Shown here: positions 36,255 through 45,820 of the stretch, one piece after another
Numbering within the stretch: the stretch's first letter is position 1
How the letters are laid out: each line of letters opens with the position of its first letter
Origin: Burkholderiaceae bacterium
GTDB lineage: Bacteria > Pseudomonadota > Gammaproteobacteria > Burkholderiales > Burkholderiaceae
Direction: 5' to 3'
DNA: 64,000 nt
Assembly: GCA_947447945.1 (NCBI GenBank)
Contig: CANFLR010000005.1
Coordinates: forward strand, 1-64,000
The notes under the pieces: generated by a model
Databases searched by the model: none
Told to the model about the DNA's origin: nothing
What the model saw: the letters and a program-made list of their open reading frames with translations, nothing else
Program-made: the position numbers and the translations under genes

Positions 36255-37022
36255 TTAAGTAAACCAAATTAAAGAAGCAAACCGACCTGAGATCGCATCA
36301 CGACGGTGCGAAAAAAAGCGGTTTTGATCTTTTACAGTGCACAAGTTTCCACCACTAATTCGCTCCACTCCTAGAGATTCCAGGCGTGATTTAGCTAATA
36401 AATAGAGATTTGCATGGTATTTACCAGGTCGGTCTGAAATTGGTATGAAGGCATTGTGAGGAAATGCTATTCCTGCATCAGTAAATGCCCCATATACATC
36501 TTCACCTACTTCAAAGGATTCCGGCCCAATAGCTGGTCCGAGCCATGCCAATAATTGATTGGGAGCTAAGTTAGGACATAGATGAAGCAACTCTCCCACA
36601 GTATTTTCAAGGATTCCAGCACATAAGCCACGCCAACCAGCATGGGCAATACCAACCACGTCTCCGGCCTGATTGCTAAAGAAAACTGGCAGACAATCTG
36701 CTGTCAATATCACCAAGACTTCATTGGGAATATTGGTAACGGCGGCATCTGCCTCGATCCCCTGAGTAGATAATATTGTGCGATTATCTGGGGTGCTTAC
36801 GTTGGTGCCGTGGACCTGCTTTAGCCAAAGAGGGTCCGATGGTAGGGATGCCCTCAAAATAGAGCGATTAGCTTCAACAGCCTGGGTTAAATCACCAACG
36901 TGCTCGCCTAAATTTAGCGACGCATAGGGAGATTCACTCACCCCACCATGCCGAGTGGTCACCAAACTATTGACCTGAAGAGGCGCAGGCCAGTCAGGTC
37001 TAATGAGTTTCAGATCAATCAT
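36255..37022 (-). CDS. pgeF: Peptidoglycan editing factor PgeF (YfiH/laccase-domain)
   Basis: This is the family once called multicopper polyphenol oxidase (DUF152), shown in E. coli to remove misincorporated L-Ser from muropeptide precursors. Metal-site motifs are KQVHGTNV, TADCLPVFF and AHAGWRGL. Length 255. Its ATG overlaps the rluD stop as ATGA, so the pair is translationally coupled; rluD-yfiH is a widespread pairing. Confidence 0.93.
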   Translation of the reverse strand: MIDLKLIRPDWPAPLQVNSLVTTRHGGVSESPYASLNLGEHVGDLTQAVEANRSILRASLPSDPLWLKQVHGTNVSTPDNRTILSTQGIEADAAVTNIPNEVLVILTADCLPVFFSNQAGDVVGIAHAGWRGLCAGILENTVGELLHLCPNLAPNQLLAWLGPAIGPESFEVGEDVYGAFTDAGIAFPHNAFIPISDRPGKYHANLYLLAKSRLESLGVERISGGNLCTVKDQNRFFSHRRDAISGRFASLIWFT

Positions 37023-38050
37023 TGACTATCAATAGAATGTAAGGTAGCAGCTTCGGTTGGTAGATCCTCTGGTGTCATGCCCACTAAGTGCAATAAAGTC
37101 ATTAGGTCTTCGGGTGGCAGCCGGAACCATGTCATCGTATTCATAGATACGGGGTGCTGCAAGCTTAAAGAGTAAGCGTGTAGAGCTTGTCGGGCAAAAG
37201 GCAGATTTTTAGCTGCCCCTGGTGTTTTTTTGCGGTATACGGGATCGCCCATGATTGGAAAACCTAAGGATTCTAAATGGACTCGAATTTGATGCGTTCG
37301 ACCAGTCTCAAGGCGGCACTCCAGCAAGGCACTTGGAGAGCTATCAAATATTCCTTTAGCAAGACGTCTAAATGAAGTTGCCGCTGGCTTTCCTTGCGCA
37401 GAACCGGCCGCCATTCTTAAACGATCTCGCTGATCACGACCCACCGTAGCCAATACTTTTCCCTGTGATGGCGTTTCTCCCCAAACCCAGGCTAAATAAC
37501 GCCTACCAACGGTACGATCTTGAAGTTGTCTTACTAATGCTGTTTGAGCATGCGCTGTTCTCGCTACCACCATTAACCCAGAGGTATCTTTATCAAGGCG
37601 ATGAACTATGCCTGCTCGAGGTAAATTTTTAAGTTCGGGATACCGAAATAACAGGGCATTTAAAAGTGTGCCTGTCCAATTGCCAGCAGCAGGATGAACC
37701 ACCAAGCCAGGTGGCTTATTGACCACAATGATCGACTCGTCTTCATACACCACATCTAAGCCGATCTCTTCGGGACTGAAAGCAAATTGCTCTGGCAATT
37801 CTTGCGGAAAGACCTTAATACTCTCGCCGCCACGTAATAAGTGTCGAGCTTTGGTCACCTTACCATCCACCATGACAGCACCTGCTTCAACCCATGCCTT
37901 CAAGCGATTGCGCGAATAATCAGGCAAACAGCTCGCCAAAACCTTATCCAGGCGTTCACCGTTTACCTCTAACGGGATTTCTACGGTTATGAAGTCCTCT
38001 TCATCGATATAATCAATGAGATTCGAATCGGGGGTTTCCGGCAATGCCAC
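37019..38050 (-). CDS. rluD: 23S rRNA pseudouridine synthase RluD
   Basis: It makes pseudouridines in helix 69 of 23S rRNA. An N-terminal S4 domain (GERLDKVLASCLPDYSRNRLKAWVEAG) is followed by the catalytic domain with the conserved Asp in IVHRLDKDTSGLM and the RTHQIRVH motif. Length 343. The start is GTG at 38050. Its 5' end overlaps or abuts that of bamD on the other strand. rluD/bamD divergence is conserved in many proteobacteria. Confidence 0.95.
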   Translation of the reverse strand: MALPETPDSNLIDYIDEEDFITVEIPLEVNGERLDKVLASCLPDYSRNRLKAWVEAGAVMVDGKVTKARHLLRGGESIKVFPQELPEQFAFSPEEIGLDVVYEDESIIVVNKPPGLVVHPAAGNWTGTLLNALLFRYPELKNLPRAGIVHRLDKDTSGLMVVARTAHAQTALVRQLQDRTVGRRYLAWVWGETPSQGKVLATVGRDQRDRLRMAAGSAQGKPAATSFRRLAKGIFDSSPSALLECRLETGRTHQIRVHLESLGFPIMGDPVYRKKTPGAAKNLPFARQALHAYSLSLQHPVSMNTMTWFRLPPEDLMTLLHLVGMTPEDLPTEAATLHSIDSQ

Positions 38051-38115
38051 GCTTAAAAGGCCTTTCAGTTATGTTAGATGTACTTTCAAACGCCAGTTTA
38101 AGGCTTGCCAAGCTT

Positions 38116-38964
38116 ATGGGGAGGCTAAACCTCAAACGCCGCCGACTTGGAATGAGTACAACTTCAGGTTTTTTACTGGCTTTTAGCGCTACTGCCCTGA
38201 TTTTGACAGCTTGTGCTGGTAGCGATGGCCAAAAAGATGATACCGATAAATGGTCCGAGACAAAACTCTACTCTGAAGCAACAGATAAGCTAAATGATGC
38301 AGATTTTGCAAGATGTGGAAAATATTTCGAAAAACTAGAAGCGCGCTTTCCCTTTGGCCCCTACTCTCAGCAAGCCCAAATTAACGCGGCTTACTGCTAT
38401 TGGAAAGCCCAAGAACAAGCACAAGCCCTGGTTGCGATTGATCGGTTCATTAAGTTATTTCAAGGCAGCCCCAATATCGATTACGCCTATTATTTAAAAG
38501 GTTTAATTACCTTCAATGATGATTTGGGGTGGCTTGGTAAATTTACTGGGCAAGACTTAAGCGAGAGAGATCCCAAGGCAGCCAAAGAGGCCTTTGAATC
38601 TTTCAAGGTTGTTGTGGAGCGCTTCCCAAACAGTAAATATGCAACCGACTCATTAGATCGGATGCGTTATATCGTCAACTCATTGGCTGAGGCCGATGTG
38701 ATTGTTGCGCGCTACTACTATCAGCGTGGTGCTTATTTAGCTGCAGCGAACCGCGCGCAGTTAGTTATCCGTGATTATGATCGTGCGCCTGCGGTTGAAG
38801 AGGCTCTATATATTCTGATCAAGTCTTACGATATGTTGGGCATGAAAGATTTGAGTGCTGATGCGACACGTGTGATGGAGCTAAACTTCCCCGATAGCGA
38901 AATGATGAAGTCTGGTCAGCGGATCAAAAAAGAACGTCGCTGGTGGCAGCTCTGGAATAAGTAA
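38116..38964 (+). CDS. bamD: Outer membrane assembly lipoprotein BamD (ComL)
   Basis: BamD is the essential lipoprotein of the BAM complex that inserts beta-barrel proteins. A lipobox LTAC follows a hydrophobic stretch FLLAFSATALIL, and the mature part is TPR-like (YSEATDKLNDADFARCGKYFEKL and later repeats). The track start at 38044 overlaps rluD and would give a 57-residue leader; ATG 38116 gives a basic n-region (RLNLKRRRLG) and a better signal, so I use it. ATG 38071 (AAAAGG 10 nt ahead) is also possible. The mature protein is of normal length. Confidence 0.92.
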   Translation: MGRLNLKRRRLGMSTTSGFLLAFSATALILTACAGSDGQKDDTDKWSETKLYSEATDKLNDADFARCGKYFEKLEARFPFGPYSQQAQINAAYCYWKAQEQAQALVAIDRFIKLFQGSPNIDYAYYLKGLITFNDDLGWLGKFTGQDLSERDPKAAKEAFESFKVVVERFPNSKYATDSLDRMRYIVNSLAEADVIVARYYYQRGAYLAAANRAQLVIRDYDRAPAVEEALYILIKSYDMLGMKDLSADATRVMELNFPDSEMMKSGQRIKKERRWWQLWNK

Positions 38965-38978
38965 TTCGTTTCTTGGGT

Positions 38979-40103
38979 TTACTGAATTTCTACAGGGACA
39001 CGCGGAGCAAGAGCGCAGAGTAATTCGTAGCCAATTGAACCGCTCATCTCTGCCACATCGTCGACTGGAACTCTGCTACCCCATAACTCGACACGATTTC
39101 CAATGCAGGCTCCTGGTGCTTGACGCAGGTCAATGGTGATCATGTCCATTGACACGCGACCAATCAAGGGGCAAATGAGTCCCGATCCATCAGCAGCTCC
39201 ACCATCAACCCACACTGGTGTACCGTCTTTAGCCTGACGTGGGTAGCCGTCTGCATAGCCACAAGCTATCACCCCAATACGCATTGCCTCAGACGCCTCA
39301 TAGCGTCCACCATATCCAACTCGGTCACCCTTTTGCAATTCTTGAATGTCAATAATCTCACTGTGCAAATGCATTGCAGCTTGAAGATTGACATGTTCGA
39401 TATCTTTAAAACGACCAGTTGGTGATGCCCCATAAAGCATGATGCCTGGACGAACCCAATCTCCCAAGGCATTACGGTGCCACAAAATTGCAGCAGAATT
39501 GGCTAGGGATGTTGGTGCCTCTAAGCCCATAGAGGTCTCTAAAAAACACTCTAGCTGCTCACCAACAGTCGGGGATTGATTGACTTGATCGGCATTGGCA
39601 AAATGCGTCATATGGTGCATTTGATAGCCCAATGCATGCAAGCGATGGAAAGCGGTACGGTAATGATCAGGCTTAAATCCCAAGCGATTCATGCCACTAT
39701 TCATTTTGAGAAAAATATTGAATGCCTTGGCCTGTTTTTTCTGGAAACTCTCAAGCCATTGCACTTGGGTTTCACAATGAACAACCAAATCACAAGCCAA
39801 ATCCTCGGCTAAAGCAGTTTCATTTTGGTGAAAAAGGCCCTCCAATAACAAAATACGACCCTTCCAGCCGACATCCCTTAGACGAACGGCATCTTGAATG
39901 TCTAGAACCGCAAAACCATCGGTGGATTCAAGACCCTTAAAGGCGGCCTCAAAGCCGTGTCCATAGGACCTAGCCTTAATGACAGCCCAGATCTTTGATT
40001 CAGGGGCAAGTTTACGAACTTGGGTTAAATTGTGACGAAAGGCTTGGGTATGAATTGATGCCAAAATAGGTCTATTGATCAAGCTATGGACCGAATCACT
40101 CAT
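38979..40103 (-). CDS. alr: Alanine racemase
   Basis: A PLP enzyme that makes D-alanine for peptidoglycan. The PLP lysine is in AVIKARSYGHG (about residue 43); the second catalytic Tyr lies in VGYGGRYEA, and the Arg/Tyr region and RVSMDMITID are present. The usual motif reads KANAYGHG, so two residues after the lysine differ. I start at ATG 40103 because a strong ribosome site (AAAGGAGGT) lies 7 nt upstream; the track ATG at 40121 is upstream of that site. This gives 374 residues. It is divergent from lplT. Confidence 0.93.
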   Translation of the reverse strand: MSDSVHSLINRPILASIHTQAFRHNLTQVRKLAPESKIWAVIKARSYGHGFEAAFKGLESTDGFAVLDIQDAVRLRDVGWKGRILLLEGLFHQNETALAEDLACDLVVHCETQVQWLESFQKKQAKAFNIFLKMNSGMNRLGFKPDHYRTAFHRLHALGYQMHHMTHFANADQVNQSPTVGEQLECFLETSMGLEAPTSLANSAAILWHRNALGDWVRPGIMLYGASPTGRFKDIEHVNLQAAMHLHSEIIDIQELQKGDRVGYGGRYEASEAMRIGVIACGYADGYPRQAKDGTPVWVDGGAADGSGLICPLIGRVSMDMITIDLRQAPGACIGNRVELWGSRVPVDDVAEMSGSIGYELLCALAPRVPVEIQ

Positions 40104-40153
40104 CTTCCTACCTCCTTTCATGTTTTAATTCTACTAATGACTAGATTGTACGA

Positions 40154-41473
40154 ATGAACCGTAGCTTTTACATCATTATGGCGGCGCAATTTTTTTCGTC
40201 GCTTGCTGATAATGCCCTGCTCATTGCAGCCATAGCCCTATTGGCGCAGCTAAATGCTCCAGCTTGGATGACGCCCTTGCTCAAGCTCTTTTTTGTACTC
40301 TCCTACGTTGTTCTGGCTGCTTTTGTGGGCGCTTTTGCTGACTCTCGACCCAAAGGTAATGTGATGTTCATTACCAACACCATTAAATTTTTGGGTTGTG
40401 TCACCATGCTTTTAGGCGGTCATCCTCTCTTATCTTATGCGATTGTTGGCTTGGGTGCAGCAGCATACTCGCCAGCCAAATACGGTATTTTGACCGAATT
40501 ACTTCCCCCAGAGAAATTAGTGGCAGCAAATGGGTGGATTGAAGGCCTGACAGTCGGTTCGATCATTTTGGGCACTGTCATGGGAGGTATTTTAATTAGC
40601 AGCACTGTTTCTGAAGGCCTTCTCAGCTTGGATCTACCAGTGATTGATACTGGGATCGATACTCCGGCTGAGTCAGCAATTTTGATCATCATGATGATTT
40701 ACATCATCGCCGCGCTCATTAATCTCCGGATACCGGATACTGGCGCGCGCTATGTTTCTCAAAAAACGAACCCCATATCCCTAGTGAAAGATTTTGCAAT
40801 CTGCTTTAAAACCCTCTGGCATGATCGCTTAGGACAAATTTCACTAGCGGTAACCACTTTATTTTGGGGGGCTGGTGCAACCTTGCAATTTATTGTGATT
40901 AAGTGGGCCCAAGTCGCACTGCATATGAACTTATCGCAAGGCGCTATTTTGCAAGCTATTTCTGCTGTAGGCGTTGCAGCAGGGGCAGTATGGGCAGCCT
41001 GGAAAATACCTCTTCGAAGCTCCCTCACTGTTTTACCTTATGGCATAGCAATGGGATTGGTGGTTTGCGTTTTAGCTGTCTATAACGCTGATATGTTGCC
41101 AAACACTGTACTTTGGACCGTTGGGAAAATGGCTGTTACCCTTAATCTAGTACCTGCCTATTTCCTATTATTATTAGTTGGTTGGCTTGCAGGGTATTTT
41201 GTAGTACCCATGAATGCACTACTTCAACATCGGGGACACGTTTTAATGTCCGCTGGACACTCTATCGCTGTCCAAAACTTCAATGAAAATATCTCTGTTC
41301 TCTTAATGTTGCTAGTCTATTCCCTGTTAATTTGGTTGGATGCCTCGGTTACCTATGTCATCATCGGCTTCGGAATCATGGTCAGCCTCTTAATGTGGAT
41401 GGTAATCAAAAGACATGCTGCAAACCAAGCGGAATATGACTCTATGCACCTCATCGGCGAGCATAAGCAATAA
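40154..41473 (+). CDS. lplT: Lysophospholipid transporter LplT (MFS)
   Basis: An inner-membrane MFS flippase that brings lysophospholipids into the cytoplasm for re-acylation. About 12 membrane helices can be traced. Family features are MAAQFFSSLADNALLIAA at the start, AFVGAFADSRPKG between helices 2 and 3, and AAAYSPAKYGILTELLP. Length 439, against about 397 in E. coli. The acyltransferase partner aas, adjacent in E. coli, is not in the window. Confidence 0.93.
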   Translation: MNRSFYIIMAAQFFSSLADNALLIAAIALLAQLNAPAWMTPLLKLFFVLSYVVLAAFVGAFADSRPKGNVMFITNTIKFLGCVTMLLGGHPLLSYAIVGLGAAAYSPAKYGILTELLPPEKLVAANGWIEGLTVGSIILGTVMGGILISSTVSEGLLSLDLPVIDTGIDTPAESAILIIMMIYIIAALINLRIPDTGARYVSQKTNPISLVKDFAICFKTLWHDRLGQISLAVTTLFWGAGATLQFIVIKWAQVALHMNLSQGAILQAISAVGVAAGAVWAAWKIPLRSSLTVLPYGIAMGLVVCVLAVYNADMLPNTVLWTVGKMAVTLNLVPAYFLLLLVGWLAGYFVVPMNALLQHRGHVLMSAGHSIAVQNFNENISVLLMLLVYSLLIWLDASVTYVIIGFGIMVSLLMWMVIKRHAANQAEYDSMHLIGEHKQ

Positions 41474-41493
41474 AAAGCTTAGTGACTCTCAGT

Positions 41494-42030
41494 CTATAGA
41501 TTTTGTAAAACCGATTTAGCTAAAAGCAGGTCTTGCCAAAGCAGGGCTTTCTCTTTGGGCCTCCCAATCAAATAGGCTAAATCAAAAGATGCAATCAGCG
41601 GAATATCTTCTGCAAATTCATCGCTAACCGACAAAATTGTCTCCCTCAGTGATGAAAGATCATCGCGCTCACCGCTGAGCTTTTGAGCAGCAGGCGCTCC
41701 AAATGCAAAGGCCACTCTCGATAAACCATTCTCACTAGATTCTTTTGGTAACGGGTCTCCTAGATTTTTCCATAACCAATCATTTGGAGATAGTCCTAGT
41801 GCGCGAATGATGCCCTGAAATAGTAAGTCAGCCTCACCTTGAGGAGTGTTACCAAAAAAATACCAAGTACCTTCACTAATCTTGATAGATGAGCTCTCAG
41901 CAAGATTTTCCTGAGCATTCGCATTAGCAGAGAAAACTTCTGAAGATGTACTTATAAGTGTTGCATCACGTGAGGCCCACTCTGTGATCCCCATTTCCTT
42001 TAAGAAAGCTGTGTTGGATGTGGTGTTCAT
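41494..42030 (-). CDS. HolD-like / degenerate UDG-fold protein next to rimI
   Basis: Not recognised with certainty. The 178 residues align by eye with family 4 uracil-DNA glycosylases at three places: YFFGNTPQGEADLL (usually GEAPG), VAFAFGAPAAQKLSG, and IASFDLAYLIGRPKEKALLW (usually YHPAYLLRNP). The catalytic His is replaced by Asp-Leu, and no Fe-S cysteines exist (there is no Cys at all). It also echoes E. coli HolD, the psi subunit of the polymerase III clamp loader: MGITEW against LGITQW, IIRALGLSPND, and ALLWQDL. Its ATG overlaps the rimI stop (ATGA), and in E. coli holD overlaps rimI. A psi-like clamp-loader role is my inference. Confidence 0.5.
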   Translation of the reverse strand: MNTTSNTAFLKEMGITEWASRDATLISTSSEVFSANANAQENLAESSSIKISEGTWYFFGNTPQGEADLLFQGIIRALGLSPNDWLWKNLGDPLPKESSENGLSRVAFAFGAPAAQKLSGERDDLSSLRETILSVSDEFAEDIPLIASFDLAYLIGRPKEKALLWQDLLLAKSVLQNL

Positions 42031-42560
42031 GTCGATAGCTTAATCGATTTTGCCATGACCGTTGCATCTTCACGCCTGCCAGAGGTGCCATCAACCGGAT
42101 AGTAATTTTTACGCGTCCCAATCTGGTCATATCCTAGGCTTCTATAGAGATTTAGAGCTAATTCATTAGATGGTCTGACCTCAAGAATAATACGCGGCAT
42201 CTGTTGTTGCGCAGCTACCACTTCAATAGCGTGCATCATTCGCCGTGCAATACCTCTTCGCCGTAATTTTGGGGAGACGGTAATATTGAGTAAATGAAGC
42301 TCATCTACCGCTGGAAATAAAATACAGTAGGCCCATAAAACATGAGGGTCTAAATAAGTTCCTTTAATGGCCTGTGCAACCTGTGGACGAATGCAATATG
42401 CCCAATGACCAGCATTCAAAGAATCAGAGAAATTACCACGTGTCCAAGGATGGGGATGGGATGCGACTTCAATAGCTAGAACCTCTTCGAGGTCGGCGGA
42501 TTGCATTGGCAAAAAAGATAGCTCAGCATCTCCTGTTTCAGAATCCAGTAAGTTAGACAT
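42027..42560 (-). CDS. rimI: Ribosomal protein S18-alanine N-acetyltransferase RimI
   Basis: A GNAT-family enzyme that acetylates the N-terminal alanine of ribosomal protein S18. The acetyl-CoA loop is SPKLRRRGIARRMM (about residues 90-103, QxxGxG/A type RRRGIA), followed by LEVRPSNELALNLYRSLGYDQIG, typical of RimI. Length 177, slightly long for the family. It lies 4 bp after tsaB and overlaps the HolD-like gene by 4 bp, so the three are one translation-coupled unit. Confidence 0.94.
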   Translation of the reverse strand: MSNLLDSETGDAELSFLPMQSADLEEVLAIEVASHPHPWTRGNFSDSLNAGHWAYCIRPQVAQAIKGTYLDPHVLWAYCILFPAVDELHLLNITVSPKLRRRGIARRMMHAIEVVAAQQQMPRIILEVRPSNELALNLYRSLGYDQIGTRKNYYPVDGTSGRREDATVMAKSIKLST

Positions 42561-42564
42561 AAAA

Positions 42565-43287
42565 TTAATGAGCTACTTGTTTACGTTCTTGTGCTGTGAA
42601 TGCAACTTTATTACGGACATAAAGTGGCTCAAGCAGATGAATATCTTGCGCGAGACCTTTTGCCCAAGAAATTTGGCCGCAGGTGAGAATGCCAATGGCG
42701 CTAATGCCAATATCAGCATCGAGCTGATCTGCGGAAAATGGCTGCCCAGAATGACTTAATAAACGATTGCCGAATTCACCAATAGCATTTCCAGCGATAA
42801 ACTGTATACCATCCAACGGCACATCATCGGGCGAACTTACGCTTACATCACCCAGACGAACAGGCAGACCTAAGGCCGTTATTTGATAATGAGCCCAATA
42901 GACCTCATCCATTCGTGCATCCACTGCAACCATAAAACGAGATGGCTTAGCGGCAGAAAATTGTGGTTTCTGAACCAATTGCGCAGCAATTCCATCTAGG
43001 CTAACAATTGGCAACACAGGGAGATTGGCCGCAATGGCCAAACCTTGCACTACAGCAACACCGAGTCGCACACCAGTAAAAGCACCAGGGCCAACACCTA
43101 CAGCAATCGCATCAAGTGACTGTAAGTCTATTTGAGCCTTCTTCAATAGATTCTCAATCCAGGGGAGCAGATGTTGGCTTGCCCCTGCAGAGAGCTTTTC
43201 ATGCAGAAGCAAGGGCTCTTGATCATCAATTCCTAGTGCAACAGAACACCAGGCTGATGAGGAGTCAATAGCAAGTATGCAAGTCAA
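42565..43287 (-). CDS. tsaB: tRNA threonylcarbamoyladenosine biosynthesis protein TsaB
   Basis: TsaB is the non-catalytic partner of TsaD in making t6A37 of ANN-reading tRNAs. The sequence begins CILAIDSSSAWCSVALG, and has AVGVGPGAFTGVRLGVAVVQGLA, the family signature. Length 240. The start codon is TTG at 43287, since the homologous core begins directly there. The tsaB-rimI pair is widely conserved. It is 10 bp after the epimerase-like gene, so it may be reached by the propionyl-CoA transcript. Confidence 0.95.
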   Translation of the reverse strand: MTCILAIDSSSAWCSVALGIDDQEPLLLHEKLSAGASQHLLPWIENLLKKAQIDLQSLDAIAVGVGPGAFTGVRLGVAVVQGLAIAANLPVLPIVSLDGIAAQLVQKPQFSAAKPSRFMVAVDARMDEVYWAHYQITALGLPVRLGDVSVSSPDDVPLDGIQFIAGNAIGEFGNRLLSHSGQPFSADQLDADIGISAIGILTCGQISWAKGLAQDIHLLEPLYVRNKVAFTAQERKQVAH

Positions 43288-43297
43288 TGGATAGCTT

Positions 43298-43762
43298 CTA
43301 TTTTCTTAAAACGGAAATCACATCAGGCGGAGCCTGAACTAACTCGATTAGAACGCCTTCACCCGAGATAGGAAATTGCGCATTAGCTTTGGGGTGAACA
43401 AAAGTAATATCATGCCCTGCAGCACCTTTCCGAATCCCCCCTGGAGCAAAGCGAAGTCCATTTGCAGATAGCCATTCCACAGCCTTAGGAAGATCATCAA
43501 CCCACAGCCCAATATGATTCAGGGGTGTCTGGTGTACTGCAGGTTTTTTATCCATGTCAACAGCTTGCATCAAATCCACTTCAATCTCATGAGCGCCAGA
43601 ACCAATGGTGCAAATATCTTCATCGACATTCTCTCGCTCTGATACAAAAGTACTCTTGTATTCAAAGCCAAGTAGTTCAATCCATAGTTTGCGCAAACGT
43701 GCTTTATCTTCGCCACCAATAGCGATTTGTTGGACACCCAGAATCTTAAATGGCTTCGTCAT
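43298..43762 (-). CDS. VOC-family protein, probable methylmalonyl-CoA epimerase
   Basis: Two VOC beta-alpha-beta modules. The C-terminal half matches methylmalonyl-CoA epimerase closely ([21 protein letters not shown]), retaining one His and the Glu ligand. The first module reads [11 protein letters not shown] where family members have DHIAIAV, so the first metal-binding His is Gln. Start ATG 43762 (MTKPFKIL) with AGG about 7 nt ahead; 154 residues. It is 7 bp downstream of pccA in the mcm-meaB-pccB-pccA unit, which lacks any other epimerase, so interconversion of the methylmalonyl-CoA isomers is the likely job. A glyoxalase-like role is the alternative. Confidence 0.75.
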   Translation of the reverse strand: MTKPFKILGVQQIAIGGEDKARLRKLWIELLGFEYKSTFVSERENVDEDICTIGSGAHEIEVDLMQAVDMDKKPAVHQTPLNHIGLWVDDLPKAVEWLSANGLRFAPGGIRKGAAGHDITFVHPKANAQFPISGEGVLIELVQAPPDVISVLRK

Positions 43763-43769
43763 AACTAAC

Positions 43770-45806
43770 CTATTCAAAACGAATGATCAATTGATCAACT
43801 GCTAAACTATCACCAACTGCAGCACAAATCTCGGCGACTACCCCGTCTTGGGCAGCAGACAGGGTATTTTCCATCTTCATCGCCTCAATCGCAGCGAGTT
43901 TTTGGCCCGCGGTAACCGCATCACCTATTTTCACTGAAATATTGGTTAATAATCCGGGCATTGGAGACATTACCAATTTTGAGGTGTCAGGTGGCGCCTT
44001 AACGAGCATTCGGCGCTGAAGTTCGGCGCCTAAGGGACTCACTACCATACACTCGTACTGAGCGCCATCCAAGACGAGGCAATATTTAACGCCGTGACGC
44101 GCAACTTGTGCAGTAATCTTATGGGTACCATTAATGGTAGCGTGTAAGCAAATTTCTCCAGGTCGCCAACTGCTGATAATGTCGTAGCGACTTACACCAT
44201 CTACATCATCAATATAGACGGAATATGTGGTCTCCCTCAACTCAACCCGAATCGGGACCTCAATAGGAGATTCCGGTGAACCGACGCGCGCTCCTGTAAC
44301 AACAACAAACTTTTTGGCAATCGTCATCTCATGACCAGCCAATTGACCATCGATCATTTTGATATGCTCTAAATAGCGATAGCGCATGAAAGCTGCTAAA
44401 GCAGCGAGGCGTCGAGGATCGGATGGTTGCACTGAATCTGTTTTGAAGCCTTGTGGATATTCTTCCGCAATGAACCCCGTTGTAAAGTCGCCAGATATAA
44501 AGCGAGGGTGCTGCAAAAGGGCTGCTTGGAATGGGATATTCGAGTGAATTCCTCGAATTACAAAATCATTCAAAGCAGAACGCATTTTTTCAATCGCATC
44601 AATCCGATCTTTACCATGGACAATTAACTTGGCGATCATAGAATCGTAATACATGGGAATTTCACCGCCCTCGTAGACGCCAGTGTCAACCCGAATTCCA
44701 TCAACTTCTTCTGGTGGGCAATATTTAACAAGCCGCCCCGTTGAAGGCAAGAAGTTCCGAAATGGATCATCAGCATTAATTCGACACTCCATGGACCAGC
44801 CATTTAGCTTCACATCGGCTTGCTGAAATGATAGCTTTTCACCCGCAGCCACACGAATCATCTGCTCAACCAGATCGAGACCTGTAATATTTTCCGTAAC
44901 AGGATGCTCGACCTGCAGTCTTGTATTCATCTCCAAGAAATAGAAAGACTTATCTTTACCCACCACAAACTCAACGGTACCGGCAGATTGATAGTTCACG
45001 GCCTTAGCTAAAGCAACAGCTTGCTCGCCCATTGCCTTGCGTGTGACAGGATCAATAAAGGGAGATGGGGCTTCTTCGATTACCTTCTGGTGACGACGTT
45101 GAATCGAACAATCACGTTCATTAAGGTAAACAACATTGCCATGTGCGTCCCCCAAAACCTGAATTTCGATATGGCGGGGACCTTCAACAAATTTCTCAAT
45201 GAAAATACGATCATCACCAAAACTATTCATTGCTTCAGTTTTACAAGCGGCGAAGCCTTCCGCTGCCTCTTTATCGTTAAAAGCAACTCGCAATCCTTTG
45301 CCACCACCTCCTGCAGAGGCTTTGATCATGACGGGGTAACCAATGCCTTGGGCAATCTTTACTGCTTCATCGGTGCTTGAAATTGCTTCATTATGTCCAG
45401 GAATTGTGTTTACCTTGGCCGCTAAAGCTAGCTTTTTAGAGGCAATCTTATCGCCCATGGCGGCAATAGATTGATGCTTTGGCCCAATGAAAACAATGCC
45501 TTCATCTTCACAGCGCTTCGCAAATTGCTCATTTTCAGACAAGAAACCATATCCCGGGTGTACCGCTTGTGCGCCGGTGTCTATGCATGCCTGAATGATG
45601 CGATCTATTACTAAATATGATTCGCGTGATGGTGCAGGCCCAATGAATACCGCTTCGTCCGCCATTTGCACATGTCTAGCCTCTTTATCAGCCTCAGAAT
45701 AAACTGCTACCGTTTTGATGCCCATCCTCTTGGCTGTCTTCATGATGCGACAAGCAATCTCGCCGCGATTAGCAATCAAAATTTTCTTAAACATTTTCGT
45801 AGTCAT
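43770..45806 (-). CDS. pccA: Propionyl-CoA carboxylase alpha subunit (biotin carboxylase + BCCP)
   Basis: It carboxylates biotin with ATP and bicarbonate, then passes CO2 to PccB. The order is biotin carboxylase ([19 protein letters not shown]-grasp loop [23 protein letters not shown]), a linker BT domain, and a C-terminal biotinyl domain with [11 protein letters not shown]. The 678 residues match the acyl-CoA carboxylase alpha type, not AccC. Start ATG 45806 or 45794 (MFKKIL); no clear ribosome site. It is 14 bp after pccB. Confidence 0.95.
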   Translation of the reverse strand: MTTKMFKKILIANRGEIACRIMKTAKRMGIKTVAVYSEADKEARHVQMADEAVFIGPAPSRESYLVIDRIIQACIDTGAQAVHPGYGFLSENEQFAKRCEDEGIVFIGPKHQSIAAMGDKIASKKLALAAKVNTIPGHNEAISSTDEAVKIAQGIGYPVMIKASAGGGGKGLRVAFNDKEAAEGFAACKTEAMNSFGDDRIFIEKFVEGPRHIEIQVLGDAHGNVVYLNERDCSIQRRHQKVIEEAPSPFIDPVTRKAMGEQAVALAKAVNYQSAGTVEFVVGKDKSFYFLEMNTRLQVEHPVTENITGLDLVEQMIRVAAGEKLSFQQADVKLNGWSMECRINADDPFRNFLPSTGRLVKYCPPEEVDGIRVDTGVYEGGEIPMYYDSMIAKLIVHGKDRIDAIEKMRSALNDFVIRGIHSNIPFQAALLQHPRFISGDFTTGFIAEEYPQGFKTDSVQPSDPRRLAALAAFMRYRYLEHIKMIDGQLAGHEMTIAKKFVVVTGARVGSPESPIEVPIRVELRETTYSVYIDDVDGVSRYDIISSWRPGEICLHATINGTHKITAQVARHGVKYCLVLDGAQYECMVVSPLGAELQRRMLVKAPPDTSKLVMSPMPGLLTNISVKIGDAVTAGQKLAAIEAMKMENTLSAAQDGVVAEICAAVGDSLAVDQLIIRFE

Positions 45807-45820
45807 GATGGTTCGGCGCC

